This document shows positions 19,153 through 29,058 of a stretch of DNA of 64,000 nucleotides, piece by piece. The stretch is from Floricoccus tropicus (lineage in GTDB: Bacteria; Bacillota; Bacilli; Lactobacillales; Streptococcaceae), in contig NZ_MKIR01000004.1 of the NCBI RefSeq assembly GCF_001832905.1, positions 62,001 through 126,000 of the forward strand, given 5' to 3'. How positions within the stretch are numbered: the stretch's first letter is position 1; each line of letters begins with the position of its first letter. Position numbers and translations under genes: made by a program. A model generated the notes under the pieces. That model was not told where the DNA came from. It worked only from the letters and a program-made list of their open reading frames with translations, and searched no databases.

Positions 19153-20306
19153 TTTAATACCTCAATTATATATACTTTCAAATAATTACTTTGCCTATCA
19201 TGAATATTTACCGCAAAATCAGCAGGTAGAGAAAACTTTTCTTTTATCTTATACTTCTTAGGTCCAAATCCTTTTTTAATTTGTTCTTCAAATTTAGCAG
19301 GACTTAAATTTTGTGCATTTGTACTAGCAATTATGGTTCCATTTTCACTTAAAATACTTAAGGAATCTGATATCAATTTATGATAATCTTTTGCTACAGA
19401 AAAGGTTTGCTTTTTGTTCCGAGCAAAGCTCGGTGGGTCCAAAATTATAAGGTCAAATTTCAGATCATGTCTATCTGCATATTTAAAATATTCAAAGATA
19501 TCCATGACAACAAATTTATTAGCTTCAAGGTCAAATCCATTGGCCTCAAAATTATCTGTTGATAACTCACGACTTCTTTTTGCAAGGTCAACACTAACTG
19601 TTGACTTTGAACCTCCTGCTGCGGCTGCAACGGAAAAAGCTGCTGTATATGAAAAAGTATTTAGGACATCTTTTCCAAGTGCTAATCCCTCAATTAAAGA
19701 ATCACGAACTTCATGTTGATCTAAAAAGATTCCTGTCATAAGTCCATCATTTAAGAAGACTGAGTAATTAATACCATTTTCAAGAATTGTAAATTTTTCC
19801 TCTTTTTTCTCGCCAAACAAATGAGCTGACTCATAATCAGATGGTTTGAAACGTATCTTTTCATAAGCCCCTAAAATTTCAGGATAAGCAGATTGAAATG
19901 CTTCAACTATAATTTTTTTTTGGCTTAGAATAAAAGGATTGTACCAGGAAAATAGAGCATATTCATTATACAAGTCAACAGTCAGTCCACCAAAACCATC
20001 TCCATCTTGGTTAAAGACACGAAACGCAGTAGTAAGAGGACTTTTGAAATATGTACTTCTTTTTTCCTTTGCAAGTGACAATAGATTAACCCAGAAATCT
20101 TGATTAATATCTTTATCCTCTCGACTTATAATCCAACCTATACCTTTATTCTGTGGAGAAAAATATGCTATAGCTACAAAATCTCCGTTATAAGTAAGCC
20201 TAGCATAACCATCTTCAGGTGCAGGATTGATATCTTTTTCATCAATTAAATCCACTCCTGATTTAATTTTTTGATGAAATTTTTGTTTTATTTGTAAATT
20301 TATCAT
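19149..20306 (-). CDS. Class I SAM-dependent 23S rRNA methyltransferase, RlmI/YwbD-like
   Basis: This 385-aa protein has an N-terminal region consistent with a PUA-like RNA-binding domain, an EEHRE-type middle region and a C-terminal Rossmann methyltransferase. Visible motifs are LNTFSYTAAFSVAAA (SAM binding), VDLAKRS and the catalytic DPPSFARNKK. RlmI-type enzymes make 5-methylcytosine in 23S rRNA; the exact target here is inferred. It is the first gene of the aro transcription unit and overlaps aroD by four bases. AAGGAG lies 11 bases before the ATG. An extended -10 (TGTTATAAT, 20375-20383 on the minus strand) about 70 bp upstream is the best promoter. Confidence 0.8.
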   Translation of the reverse strand: MINLQIKQKFHQKIKSGVDLIDEKDINPAPEDGYARLTYNGDFVAIAYFSPQNKGIGWIISREDKDINQDFWVNLLSLAKEKRSTYFKSPLTTAFRVFNQDGDGFGGLTVDLYNEYALFSWYNPFILSQKKIIVEAFQSAYPEILGAYEKIRFKPSDYESAHLFGEKKEEKFTILENGINYSVFLNDGLMTGIFLDQHEVRDSLIEGLALGKDVLNTFSYTAAFSVAAAAGGSKSTVSVDLAKRSRELSTDNFEANGFDLEANKFVVMDIFEYFKYADRHDLKFDLIILDPPSFARNKKQTFSVAKDYHKLISDSLSILSENGTIIASTNAQNLSPAKFEEQIKKGFGPKKYKIKEKFSLPADFAVNIHDRQSNYLKVYIIEVLK

Positions 20307-20622
20307 ATGAGGTTTTACTCCTTAACTCCTATCTCAATATCATATATTTATATTCATCAAGTTAGTCATTACTAATTATAACATAAAACAAATAGCTACT
20401 ATGTATTTTTTGAATATTTAGTGATTAATAACCATGATAAATGTATATTTACTTAAGTTACGTTTAAGATTTATTTATGAATTTTTTTATACTATTATTA
20501 AGAAATCCTATCAATCAGTTTTTTGCTTTTTATAACCTAAAATAGTAAAATAAGATAATGGTCTGTTATGGCGCTATTTATTATGTTGATAGTAATATTT
20601 ATATAGAATTTAGGTGTTTATT
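20307..20622. other. Divergent intergenic region between rlmI-like gene and ltaS
   Basis: About 316 bp, very AT-rich. On the minus strand it carries TGTTATAAT (20375-20383), a credible extended -10 for the methyltransferase/aro unit, with a 60-70 nt leader. On the plus strand I see no convincing -35/-10 pair for ltaS; a CTTAA/TTAAG dyad lies near 20453-20469. No coding sequence was found. Confidence 0.55.
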
Positions 20623-22788
20623 TTGATAAAAAAAATTAAAAATATAGTAAGCACACGACTTGGATTTGTCATACTATTATTAGTACTAGTATGGGCAAAA
20701 ACAATGTTTGCTTATTTTGTCGACTTTGATCTTGACATAGAAAATATATACCAAACTTTACTGGCAATTTTCAATCCAATCCCTACAGCACTCCTTCTTT
20801 TAGGATTTCCACTTTATTTCAAAAATAAAAAAGTGTTCTATACTTTGGAATGGATAATTTTTATTGCCCTATCACTTTGGATATTTGCTAACTCAGTTTA
20901 CTTTCGTGAGTTTTCCGATTTCATGACTCTTAATACAATAAAAGGGTCTAGTAAGGTCTCTGCAGGTCTTGGTGAAGCAGCTTTAAACTTATTTAAACCA
21001 TGGGATTTAATTTATATAATTGATATTCCTATTCTTGCTTTTTTATTTAAGAAAAAAATAATTACCATGGACCCACGTCCCTTCAGAAAAAAAGCAAGTT
21101 TTGCAATTACAAGTTTATCGTTATTATTATTCTCTATTAACTTATTCTTGGCTGAGGTTGATAGACCCGAACTACTGACTCGTGGTTTTTCAAATACTTA
21201 TATCGTTAGATATTTGGGTTTACAGCCATTTATTATTAATGATTCAATTAACACGTATAAAATAAATCAGGTTAGAAATATCGCAACTCCTGAAGATTTA
21301 AATACTGTTGAAAATTATGTTCAAAAACATTATGCTGAACCTGATCCTAAATATTATGGAATAGCTAAAGGTAGAAATGTAATTTATATTCATTTGGAAA
21401 GCTTTCAACAATTCTTGATTGATTATAAATTAAAGGATGAAAACGGTGTTGATCATGAAGTTACACCATTTTTAAATTCCCTTTTCCATAGCAAAGAAAC
21501 ATTTGCTTTTGATAACTTTTTCCACCAAGTTAAAGCAGGGAAAACATCTGATGCTGAAACATTAATGGAAAATTCATTTTTTGGTTTAACTCAAGGTTCA
21601 TTGTTTGTACAAAATGGAGGTAAAAATACCTTCCAGGCCGCCCCTTCAATATTGGATCAAAAAGGCGGTTACACTAGCGCCGTATTCCATGGAAATGCAG
21701 GAACATTTTGGAATCGTAATGAAACTTATAAGCATTTAGGTTATGATTACTTCTTTGATCAATCATATTTTAATGTTAACAAGGACAACTCATTCCAATA
21801 TGGATTACACGACAAATATTTCTTTAACCAATCGATTGAATACTTAGAACATATTCAACAACCATTCTATGCTAAGTTCATAACAGTAAGTAATCACTAT
21901 CCTTATACTCAATTTAAAGATGATGATGAAGGCTTCCCAATTGCTAAAACAGATGATGACACAATAAATGGATACTTTGCTACTGCAAACTATCTAGACC
22001 AGGCAGTTAAAGAATTCTTTGATTACTTAAAAGCAACCGGTGTTTATCAGAATTCTATGATTGTTTTATATGGTGACCATTATGGTATTTCAAATTCAAG
22101 AAATCCTGATCTAGCACCATTACTTGGAAAACAAAAGGAAACTTGGAGCTCTTACGATAACGCCATGCTTCAAAGAGTACCTTATATGATTGTATTACCT
22201 GGTCAAGACAAGGGATATGTAAATCATACATTTGGAGGTGAAGTAGATAACTTACCAACAATGCTTCACTTACTTGGGATTGATTCAAGTAAATTCCTTC
22301 AACTTGGACAAGATATGCTTAGTCCTAAACATAATAATCTAGTTGCCTTTAGAAATAATGGTAACTATGTAGCAAAAGACTATACCGTGTATAATGATCG
22401 AATTTATAGGACTGATACTGGTGAAGAAATTACCAACCCGACACCTGAAACAAAAGCTCTAGTTGATTCATATAAGGAAAAAACTGAAGAACAATTAAAT
22501 ATCAGCGATAAGTTAACTCGTGGTGATTTATTAAGGTTCTATGATAAAGATGGACTGAAGCCTGTTAATCCTGATAATTATGCCTATAACCATGGTTATA
22601 AAAAAGCTACTCAAATTGAAAAGGAACTTGGAGATAAATCAACAAGTATCTACAGCAAAAATAACAATACCTCAACCGTTGATAAATTTAAAAACTTCAG
22701 CTACAAGGATCTCCATCCTGAGTTAAAGAAAGATGAAGAAAATAGCTCAGGAAGCTCTTCATCAAGTTCAAGTGAACAAGCAAAATAA
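20623..22788 (+). CDS. ltaS: Lipoteichoic acid synthase (LtaS family)
   Basis: LtaS polymerises glycerol phosphate from phosphatidylglycerol onto a glycolipid anchor outside the membrane. The protein has about five N-terminal TMs (to about residue 200), then an extracellular sulfatase-like domain with the HLESFQQF metal site, the nucleophilic threonine in KAGKTSDAE, and YGDHYGIS. The tail ends in a serine-rich low-complexity stretch. I prefer TTG at 20623, six bases after AGGTG, giving 721 aa; an in-frame GTG at 20614 lacks a ribosome binding site. It is monocistronic, with its own terminator. Confidence 0.93.
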   Translation: MIKKIKNIVSTRLGFVILLLVLVWAKTMFAYFVDFDLDIENIYQTLLAIFNPIPTALLLLGFPLYFKNKKVFYTLEWIIFIALSLWIFANSVYFREFSDFMTLNTIKGSSKVSAGLGEAALNLFKPWDLIYIIDIPILAFLFKKKIITMDPRPFRKKASFAITSLSLLLFSINLFLAEVDRPELLTRGFSNTYIVRYLGLQPFIINDSINTYKINQVRNIATPEDLNTVENYVQKHYAEPDPKYYGIAKGRNVIYIHLESFQQFLIDYKLKDENGVDHEVTPFLNSLFHSKETFAFDNFFHQVKAGKTSDAETLMENSFFGLTQGSLFVQNGGKNTFQAAPSILDQKGGYTSAVFHGNAGTFWNRNETYKHLGYDYFFDQSYFNVNKDNSFQYGLHDKYFFNQSIEYLEHIQQPFYAKFITVSNHYPYTQFKDDDEGFPIAKTDDDTINGYFATANYLDQAVKEFFDYLKATGVYQNSMIVLYGDHYGISNSRNPDLAPLLGKQKETWSSYDNAMLQRVPYMIVLPGQDKGYVNHTFGGEVDNLPTMLHLLGIDSSKFLQLGQDMLSPKHNNLVAFRNNGNYVAKDYTVYNDRIYRTDTGEEITNPTPETKALVDSYKEKTEEQLNISDKLTRGDLLRFYDKDGLKPVNPDNYAYNHGYKKATQIEKELGDKSTSIYSKNNNTSTVDKFKNFSYKDLHPELKKDEENSSGSSSSSSSEQAK

Positions 22789-22815
22789 AAAGTCCATTAG
22801 GGCTTTTTATTTTGC
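22780..22815 (+). terminator. Terminator of ltaS
   Basis: A 16-bp stem (22780-22795 with 22800-22815, one T-G pair) with a 4-nt loop overlaps the ltaS stop codon and ends in a T-rich arm. Confidence 0.88.
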
Positions 22816-22844
22816 TTTAAGTTACAAAAAGAAATTTACGCAAT

Positions 22845-22870
22845 GAAAAAAACAGCTCTTTTGAGCTGTT
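22845..22870 (-). terminator. Terminator of gyrB
   Basis: On the minus strand AACAGCTC pairs with GAGCTGTT (22851-22870) around TTTT-type loop bases and is followed by a run of Ts. It lies about 80 bp after the gyrB stop. Confidence 0.85.
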
Positions 22871-22950
22871 AATATTAATATAACTTTACTTTTAATCATA
22901 CAAGAAGAATTATAAAATTTATAATTTTATTTTTTAAAATATTTCTATGA

Positions 22951-24900
22951 TTAGATATCAATTGTACTATATTGAGCATTTGCTTCGATGAAATCACGAC
23001 GTGGTTCAACGCGGTCACCCATTAACATATCGAATATCATATCTGCTTCCGCAGCATCATCAACAGTTACACGTGCCATTATACGATGTTCTGGGTCCAT
23101 TGTTGTATCCCAAAGTTGATGGTCATCCATTTCTCCAAGACCTTTGTATCGTTGAACAATAGGTTTAGAACGACCATTTGACATATCTTCTACCACGCGC
23201 TGCAACTCTTCTTCTTGATTCGCTCCTGGTAGAATGTATGTGATTTCTTTACCAAGTTTTACACCATAAATTGGAGGCTGTGCAATATATACATAACCTG
23301 CTTCAACAACTGGTCTCATATATCTGTAGAAAAGAGTTAATAACAAGGTTCTAATATGAGCTCCATCAACATCGGCATCGGTCATAATTACTAGCTTATG
23401 ATAACGTGCTTTTGAAACATCAAAATCTGCACCGAATCCTGTACCCATAGCAGTAAATAAAGATCTAATTTCTTCATTAGCAAGAATTTTATCCATACTT
23501 GCTTTTTCAACGTTTAAAATTTTACCACGGATTGGTAAAATCGCTTGGAACTCACGATTTCTACCTGACTTAGCTGAACCTCCGGCTGAATCCCCTTCGA
23601 CTATGAACAACTCAGTTTCCTTAGGATTATTAGATGAACAATCAGCTAATTTTCCAGGGAGGTTAGATATTTCAAGACCTGATTTTTTTCTGGTAACTTC
23701 ACGAGCTCTTTTTGCTGCAATACGAGCCTTGCTGGCTAATATTCCTTTATCAACAATTTTACGAGCTACAGGTGGATTCTCCATTAGGAATCTTTCAAAA
23801 GCATCACTAAACAATCGGTTTACAATACGTGAAACTTCACTATTTCCAAGCTTAGTTTTAGTTTGTCCCTCAAACTGTGGATTAGGGTGCTTAATAGAAA
23901 TAACGGCAGTCAATCCTTCACGGATGTCATCACCAGTTAAATTTTCTTCGTTCTCTTTGATGATTTTATTCTTACGTGCATAATCATTAACAACACGAGT
24001 CAGAGCTGTTCTGAACCCTTGTTCATGTGTACCACCTTCATGAGTGTTGATATTGTTAGCAAAACTTAAAACCGTTGAATGGTAATCCGCAGTATACTGC
24101 ATGGCAACTTCTACATTAATATCTTCCATCTCACCTTCGGTAAAAATAGGTGTATCAAAAAGGGTTGTTTTATTTTCATTGATGAAAGATACATAAGACT
24201 GGATGCCGCCTTCATAGTGATATGTCAGCACCTTATCTTCTTCACCACGTTTATCTGTGATTGAAATTCTCAAGCCACGATTCAAGAAAGCTAGCTCTCT
24301 AACACGTGTAGCAAGTTTTTCGAATTCAAAATTAGTAGTCTCAGTAAAAATTTCTGGATCTGGTGTGAAATGCACCTTTGTACCATGAAGTTCTGTATCA
24401 CCAATGATTTTCAAATCATCAATAACAAGACCACGTTTGTACTCTTGGAAATACATTTTTTCATTTTTATAAACTGTAACGTCTAATTGAGTTGATAAGG
24501 CATTAACTACAGATGATCCAACACCGTGCAGTCCTCCTGATACTTTGTATCCGCCTCCGCCAAATTTTCCTCCAGCATGAAGAATAGTAAATACAGTCTC
24601 AACAGCAGGTCGTCCAGTTTTTTCTTGAATATCAACTGGAATACCACGACCATCATCAACAACAGTAATTGAATTATCTTCTTCAATTGTAACTTCAATA
24701 TGTGTTGCAAAACCAGCTAAGGCTTCATCAATTGAATTATCAACAATTTCCCATACTAAATGGTGTAATCCTTCCTTACTCGTTGAGCCAATATACATCC
24801 CAGGACGCATTCTTACAGCTTCAAGACCCTCTAAAACTTGAATTTGACTTGCGTCATATTCGTTAGCTTCTTCATTAAATGTTTTTATATCTTCAGCCAA
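22951..24900 (-). CDS. gyrB: DNA gyrase subunit B
   Basis: GyrB is the ATPase subunit of DNA gyrase, which introduces negative supercoils. The 649-aa protein contains the GHKL ATPase site ([33 protein letters not shown]), the TOPRIM region [13 protein letters not shown] and [11 protein letters not shown], and the C-terminal QRYKGLGEM. It is full length. The start is TTG at 24900 with AGGAG nine bases upstream. The gyrB-rodA vicinity is typical of streptococci. Confidence 0.96.
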   Translation of the reverse strand: MAEDIKTFNEEANEYDASQIQVLEGLEAVRMRPGMYIGSTSKEGLHHLVWEIVDNSIDEALAGFATHIEVTIEEDNSITVVDDGRGIPVDIQEKTGRPAVETVFTILHAGGKFGGGGYKVSGGLHGVGSSVVNALSTQLDVTVYKNEKMYFQEYKRGLVIDDLKIIGDTELHGTKVHFTPDPEIFTETTNFEFEKLATRVRELAFLNRGLRISITDKRGEEDKVLTYHYEGGIQSYVSFINENKTTLFDTPIFTEGEMEDINVEVAMQYTADYHSTVLSFANNINTHEGGTHEQGFRTALTRVVNDYARKNKIIKENEENLTGDDIREGLTAVISIKHPNPQFEGQTKTKLGNSEVSRIVNRLFSDAFERFLMENPPVARKIVDKGILASKARIAAKRAREVTRKKSGLEISNLPGKLADCSSNNPKETELFIVEGDSAGGSAKSGRNREFQAILPIRGKILNVEKASMDKILANEEIRSLFTAMGTGFGADFDVSKARYHKLVIMTDADVDGAHIRTLLLTLFYRYMRPVVEAGYVYIAQPPIYGVKLGKEITYILPGANQEEELQRVVEDMSNGRSKPIVQRYKGLGEMDDHQLWDTTMDPEHRIMARVTVDDAAEADMIFDMLMGDRVEPRRDFIEANAQYSTIDI

Positions 24901-24988
24901 TCTATCTTACTCCTGTCATATTTACATTACCTTTATTATACCATATTTTTGTCGAAAAATCTTCACTTTTCACATAGTGGTATAAAAA

Positions 24989-25015
24989 AGAAACCCTTAT
25001 AAATCAAGGATTTCT
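24989..25015 (-). terminator. Terminator overlapping the HAD gene stop
   Basis: On the minus strand AGAAA-CCTT (25015 downward) pairs with AAGG-TTTCT, one internal mismatch, followed by TTTTT. It overlaps the last codons of the HAD phosphatase gene. Confidence 0.65.
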
Positions 25016-25590
25016 GATAATGATTTGATATTTTGGTCTGCTTGCAAAAGATATTCATCATTTGAAAAATAAATGGTTGAAATTCCTGCATTGATACCTG
25101 CTTTAATATCAAGTAGTCTGTCACCAATCATAACTGCATTTGACATTTGATATTTTTTAATTAAGTAATCAACAGATTGTGGATCAGGTTTTCTTGCAAA
25201 GCCATTATCACTAGTAACTACTTCTGTAAAATATTTGTGAATATTAGTTGCATCGAGAATTTCTAATACATGATTATCTCGGTGGCTAATCATAAAGTTC
25301 CTACCACCATTATCAACTATTTCACTTAATACTTTTTTAGCATCAGCAAATAATACAGGTTGTGCAAGATATTCTCTCTCTACTTCCTTATATATTTTCA
25401 AGAAATTTGGTATATCTGAAGCAAATTTTTGAATAGCATAGTCAGTAGAGTGCTTAAGAGCATTATAAATATCAAGATGGCTAACTTCAATATTAAATCT
25501 TTTCAAGGATCCTTCAAAGGCTTGTGCTGAACTTTCATAGTTATCGAGAAGCGTACCACCTAAATCCCATATATAATCGTCATATTTCAT
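24997..25590 (-). CDS. HAD-superfamily hydrolase (subfamily IA)
   Basis: This 197-aa protein has HAD motif I as IWDLGGTLLDN (the normal DxDxT is here DLGGT, with the second aspartate replaced by glycine), motif II in MISHRDN, a lysine in FARKPDPQS and motif IV IGDRLLDIKAG. These enzymes are small phosphatases of the phosphoglycolate/5'-nucleotidase type; the substrate is unknown. The altered motif I could reduce or change catalysis, because the second aspartate normally acts as general acid/base. There is no Shine-Dalgarno; TATAAT ends six bases before the ATG. Confidence 0.8.
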   Translation of the reverse strand: MKYDDYIWDLGGTLLDNYESSAQAFEGSLKRFNIEVSHLDIYNALKHSTDYAIQKFASDIPNFLKIYKEVEREYLAQPVLFADAKKVLSEIVDNGGRNFMISHRDNHVLEILDATNIHKYFTEVVTSDNGFARKPDPQSVDYLIKKYQMSNAVMIGDRLLDIKAGINAGISTIYFSNDEYLLQADQNIKSLSEILDL

Positions 25591-25596
25591 GTGATA

Positions 25597-25624
25597 ATTA
25601 TAACATAATAAATATATTTGTTAA
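25597..25624 (-). promoter_or_regulatory. Extended -10 promoter placing +1 at the HAD start codon
   Basis: TTAACA (25619-25624), a 16-bp spacer ending in TGT, then TATAAT (25597-25602), then six bases and ATG at 25590. The expected transcription start is the A of ATG, so the mRNA is predicted to be leaderless. Confidence 0.65.
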
Positions 25625-25636
25625 GTAGTTAAGTGT

Positions 25637-27106
25637 CTAATTATCGGTTTTTTGTAATTCGATTTTTTGATCAGCAAGCTTATCTATAAAATACTTATCA
25701 TGCTCCACAATCAACAATGTTGGCTTAATATTTGAAATTAAATCTTCAATTTGCTCATGGTTAAAAACATCAAGATAATTCAACGGTTCATCCCAAATAT
25801 AAAGTTCAGCCGGTGTTGACAAACTTCTAGCAAGTTCGACTTTCTTTTGTTGGCCCATAGACATATCTTCAATCTTCTGCTTAAAAACATCTCTTTCCAT
25901 ACCAAGCTTCTTTAAATTATTAAGCAAGTCTTGATAGTCAAGTTTTTTCTCATCAGCCCAATCCTTTATATATCCAGTATTATCATCATAAATCTGTCTT
26001 ACACAAGATATTTTCAAGTTTTTACTTTCAGCATAAGTGTGTAACCTATCAAGTAATTGGGATTTACCAATACCATTTGGCCCTGCAATTGCAGTAACTT
26101 GACCTCTATCAACTTCAAATGATACTGGTTTAAAAAGTGGTTTTCCTTCATCAAAGGACACAGTCATATCTTGAATAGTTAACAGCCTTTCTTTTCTTGA
26201 CTGAGTATAATTCATTGAAAGACTATCAATAAACTCCAAATTTTTAAGAAGCTTTTCCTTCTCTTCAATTTCACTATTCATTCGTCTTTCAAGAACTTTA
26301 GCTTTTTTCATAACACGTGCAGCTCGTGCAGTTATCTTCCCATCATGACCTGTTCCACCACTTCCTTTGATATTGGGATTACCATGAATATCTCCCTCAC
26401 GCCTTTTAGACCAATCCTCTTTATCTCGTGACGTTTTTTTGAGGCGACTTATTTCACCTGCCAATTTCTCATTTTGTGCAAGTTCAAACTCATCTCTCAT
26501 CTTTTTTTCCTGCTCATATATAGAAAAGTTCCCCTGATAAGCTATCAATTGATTTTTTTCAATAGCCAAAACGTGATCCGAAACTTCATCTAAAAATGCA
26601 CGATCATGACTAACGACTATGTATCCCTGTCTCTTTTTCTTAAGATATTCCGCAACCTTTGAGCGGCTCTGCTTGTCTAAATGGTTTGTAGGCTCATCAA
26701 TCAATGGAAAACTGCTGTCATCTAAGAACAAGAGGGACAGTAGCGCTTTAGTTTGTTCCCCTCCTGAGAGACTATCAAATGGCCTCCAAAGACCATCTTC
26801 TGGAAAACTTAATTGATTGAGTTCTCTTTTCAACTCCCAATCTTCAAAGTCCATCAATTCTTGTAAAACATAGTAAGTCAACTGGCTTTTATCCAAAACA
26901 TTTTGTGGGAAATAAACGAATTGTCGAGGTGATGTTATTCTACCTGAATATTCATATTTTCCTCTTAATAAATTAAGTAAGGTAGTTTTGCCTCGACCAT
27001 TACGACCAACTAAAGCTAGATGCCAATTTTCATCAAAATGACTATTGACCTCTTCAAATATATTTTTATCTGTATATGAAAATGTTAAATTTTTTATTTC
27101 TATCAT
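25637..27106 (-). CDS. Lsa-type ABC-F ribosomal protection protein (copy 1)
   Basis: This 489-aa ABC-F protein has two ABC domains and no membrane segment. Domain 1 has GRNGRGKTTLL, SLSGGEQTK and LIDEPTNHLD; a basic linker of about 100 residues (roughly 190-290) follows; domain 2 has GPNGIGKSQLL, MSMGQQKK and IWDEPLNYLD. Both catalytic glutamates are intact. WRPF before the first signature and the WDEPLNYLDVFNHEQ ending are characteristic of the Lsa family, which removes lincosamides, streptogramin A and pleuromutilins from the ribosome. Intrinsic resistance is therefore likely but unproven. It lies downstream of a second Lsa gene and a small ORF, probably on one transcript. Confidence 0.87.
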   Translation of the reverse strand: MIEIKNLTFSYTDKNIFEEVNSHFDENWHLALVGRNGRGKTTLLNLLRGKYEYSGRITSPRQFVYFPQNVLDKSQLTYYVLQELMDFEDWELKRELNQLSFPEDGLWRPFDSLSGGEQTKALLSLLFLDDSSFPLIDEPTNHLDKQSRSKVAEYLKKKRQGYIVVSHDRAFLDEVSDHVLAIEKNQLIAYQGNFSIYEQEKKMRDEFELAQNEKLAGEISRLKKTSRDKEDWSKRREGDIHGNPNIKGSGGTGHDGKITARAARVMKKAKVLERRMNSEIEEKEKLLKNLEFIDSLSMNYTQSRKERLLTIQDMTVSFDEGKPLFKPVSFEVDRGQVTAIAGPNGIGKSQLLDRLHTYAESKNLKISCVRQIYDDNTGYIKDWADEKKLDYQDLLNNLKKLGMERDVFKQKIEDMSMGQQKKVELARSLSTPAELYIWDEPLNYLDVFNHEQIEDLISNIKPTLLIVEHDKYFIDKLADQKIELQKTDN

Positions 27107-27136
27107 AGAACCTCCTAACTTATCAAATAGATAAGA

Positions 27137-27298
27137 TTAACTGAAGCCTATTCCAAAATGAGTAGTATGATTATGAGCTTTTGTAGACTTTTTAAGACCC
27201 TTTGATTCCTTTTGTTTTCCATTTGGAATGGCTATATTTTTCTTCTTAGCACGAATTTCTTCAACTTTTTTAGTTAATTCTTCTTGTTTTCTTCTCAT
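27137..27298 (-). CDS. Small basic protein between the two Lsa-type genes
   Basis: This 53-aa ORF starts with ATG at 27298, inside the 3' end of the upstream Lsa gene (29-bp overlap, different frame), and ends 30 bp before the downstream Lsa start. It is lysine-rich with a predicted helix (MRRKQEELTKKVEEIRAKKK) and a histidine-containing tail (AHNHTTHFGIGFS). I do not recognise a family. The overlap implies translational coupling with the upstream gene; the regular, non-repetitive composition and conserved-looking tail argue that it is translated. Possible roles include a small ribosome-binding accessory protein or a coupling peptide; both are speculation. Confidence 0.55.
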   Translation of the reverse strand: MRRKQEELTKKVEEIRAKKKNIAIPNGKQKESKGLKKSTKAHNHTTHFGIGFS

Positions 27299-28778
27299 TC
27301 TCTTCTCCCATATCTTCTCTTTTAAGCTCGATTATCCGATTAGCAATTTTATCAATAAAAAATTTATCATGCTCTACTACAATCATTGTTGGATTAATTT
27401 GTAATATTAATTCTTCAATCTGTTCATGATTAAATACATCAAGATAATTTAATGGTTCATCCCAAATATAAAGTTCTGCAGGAGTTGAAAGACTTCTAGC
27501 TAGCTCAATCTTTTTTTGTTGCCCCATCGACATATTCTCAATCTTTTGGTTGAAAACATTTCTTTCCATTCCAAGCTTTTTAAGATTATTAAGTAACATT
27601 TGATAGTCAATATTTTGTTTGTAAGCCCAATCCTTTATATATCCTGAATTATCTTCATATATTTGTCTAACTTGGGATATTTTTACATTTTTATTTTTTG
27701 CCTCTCTATATATTTTATTCAGCAGTTGTGATTTTCCAATTCCGTTTGGACCAATAATAGCTGTAATTTGTCCAGAGGTGATTTCAAAAGAAACAGGAGC
27801 AAATAATGGTTTACCTTCTTCAAAAGCTACTGTAACTTCATTAAAAGAAATGACTTTATCTTTACGACTTTGTTTGTAATTAATTCCAAGTACATTTATA
27901 TACTCAAGATTTTTAAGAAGTTTTTCTTTTTCTTCCAAATCTTTATTTGCACGTCTTTCAGCATTTTTTGATTTTTGCATTAATCTAGCTGCCTGTGTTC
28001 CGATAGCACCTTTGTCAACTCGTTTTTTCTCGCTATCAAAGCCTCTAACTTTTCTGTTCTTGGTATTCTCCATTTTATTTGACCATGCTGCTTTTTCACG
28101 AGCTGTTTCTTTTAACCTATGTATTTCTTTTTTCAACTTTTCATTTTTAGCAAATTCGAACTCATCTCGAAGTTTCTTCTCAGTTTCATAAGTTGTAAAA
28201 TTTCCTTGATAGGTTACTAATTGATTCTTTTCGATAGCAATGACATGGTCTGAAACCTCATCCAAGAAAGATCTATCATGACTTACAACAATATAGCCCT
28301 GCCTCTTTTTCATAAGATATCTAGCAACTAATTCTCGACTTTCCTTATCTAAATGGTTAGTGGGTTCATCGATTAAAGGGAAATTATTATCATCCAAAAA
28401 TAGTATGGCAAGTAATGCTTTAGTCTGCTCACCACCTGAAAGGCTATTAAAAGGTCGCCATAGGCCATCTTGGGGGAAATTAAGGAGATTCAACTCACGG
28501 TTTAATTTCCAGTCTTCGAAGTCTGCTAACTCGTGCAAAATATAATAAAGTAGATTTTCTTTATCTGTTACATTTTGTGGAAAGTATACAAAATTATTTT
28601 CAGTTGAAATTTGACCAGAATATTCAAATGTATTTTGTAATAATTTTAGTAAGGTTGTTTTTCCTCGACCATTACGTCCAACTAAAGCAAGGTGCCAAGA
28701 ATTATCAATTCGACAATTTATATCTTCAAATATATTATTTTCTGCATAAGAAAAAGTAAGGTTTTTTATCTCTATCAT
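27270..28778 (-). CDS. Lsa-type ABC-F ribosomal protection protein (copy 2)
   Basis: This 502-aa paralogue of the downstream gene has the same layout: GRNGRGKTTLL, SLSGGEQTK, LIDEPTNHLD, a basic linker, GPNGIGKSQLL, MSMGQQKK and IWDEPLNYLD. It has a longer basic tail, whose codons overlap the small ORF. The linker, which reaches the peptidyl-transferase centre in this family, differs between the copies (KMENTKNRKVRGFDS here, REGDIHGNPNIKGSG in copy 1), so the two may differ in drug spectrum. AGGAGG precedes the ATG. A leader of about 280 nt with a mini-ORF precedes the gene. Confidence 0.87.
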   Translation of the reverse strand: MIEIKNLTFSYAENNIFEDINCRIDNSWHLALVGRNGRGKTTLLKLLQNTFEYSGQISTENNFVYFPQNVTDKENLLYYILHELADFEDWKLNRELNLLNFPQDGLWRPFNSLSGGEQTKALLAILFLDDNNFPLIDEPTNHLDKESRELVARYLMKKRQGYIVVSHDRSFLDEVSDHVIAIEKNQLVTYQGNFTTYETEKKLRDEFEFAKNEKLKKEIHRLKETAREKAAWSNKMENTKNRKVRGFDSEKKRVDKGAIGTQAARLMQKSKNAERRANKDLEEKEKLLKNLEYINVLGINYKQSRKDKVISFNEVTVAFEEGKPLFAPVSFEITSGQITAIIGPNGIGKSQLLNKIYREAKNKNVKISQVRQIYEDNSGYIKDWAYKQNIDYQMLLNNLKKLGMERNVFNQKIENMSMGQQKKIELARSLSTPAELYIWDEPLNYLDVFNHEQIEELILQINPTMIVVEHDKFFIDKIANRIIELKREDMGEENEKKTRRIN

Positions 28779-29058
28779 ACGTACCTCCTCATTAATTCAG
28801 GGATTGGCGGTATGAAGATAGTAAAACCTTACCTTCTACTCTTATGACTAAAAGTATACAAAAAATATATCCTATATATTCCTATATTTTTTAATCAATA
28901 TTATTAGGTGCTCATTCAAAAGCATAAACTTCCAAATGTTTGTATTCTTAAAAAAGACGACAAAAAAGCAACGAAAAACCAATCCAAAATTTATAAACAT
29001 TATTAATTAAGTTTTTTAAATTTGAATTAATTTTTCATTGCCCACCTCCGATATTTGT
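28779..29058 (-). other. Long leader of the Lsa operon
   Basis: The predicted transcript start near 29059 leaves about 280 nt before the first Lsa ATG. The leader holds a 3-codon ORF near its 5' end, an A/T-only hairpin (AAAAATATA/TATATTTTT) followed by Ts, and a GAAGGTA/TATCTTC stem just before the gene. No GC-rich terminator was found. Antibiotic-sensing leaders are established for several ARE-ABCF genes, so an attenuation role is plausible. Confidence 0.45.
29027..29038 (-). CDS. Three-codon leader ORF (MKN) in the Lsa leader
   Basis: ATG-AAA-AAT-TAA follows a strong Shine-Dalgarno, GGAGGTGG (29042-29049), about 20 nt after the predicted transcription start. The ribosome binding site is better than those of most genes here, and it drives nothing else. 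A minimal leader peptide for ribosome-state sensing is the likely reading. Confidence 0.4.
   Translation of the reverse strand: MKN

Noticed and set aside
23603-23983. Plus-strand ORF opposite gyrB
   Set aside because: The complement of the TOPRIM-encoding region of gyrB; no start signal.
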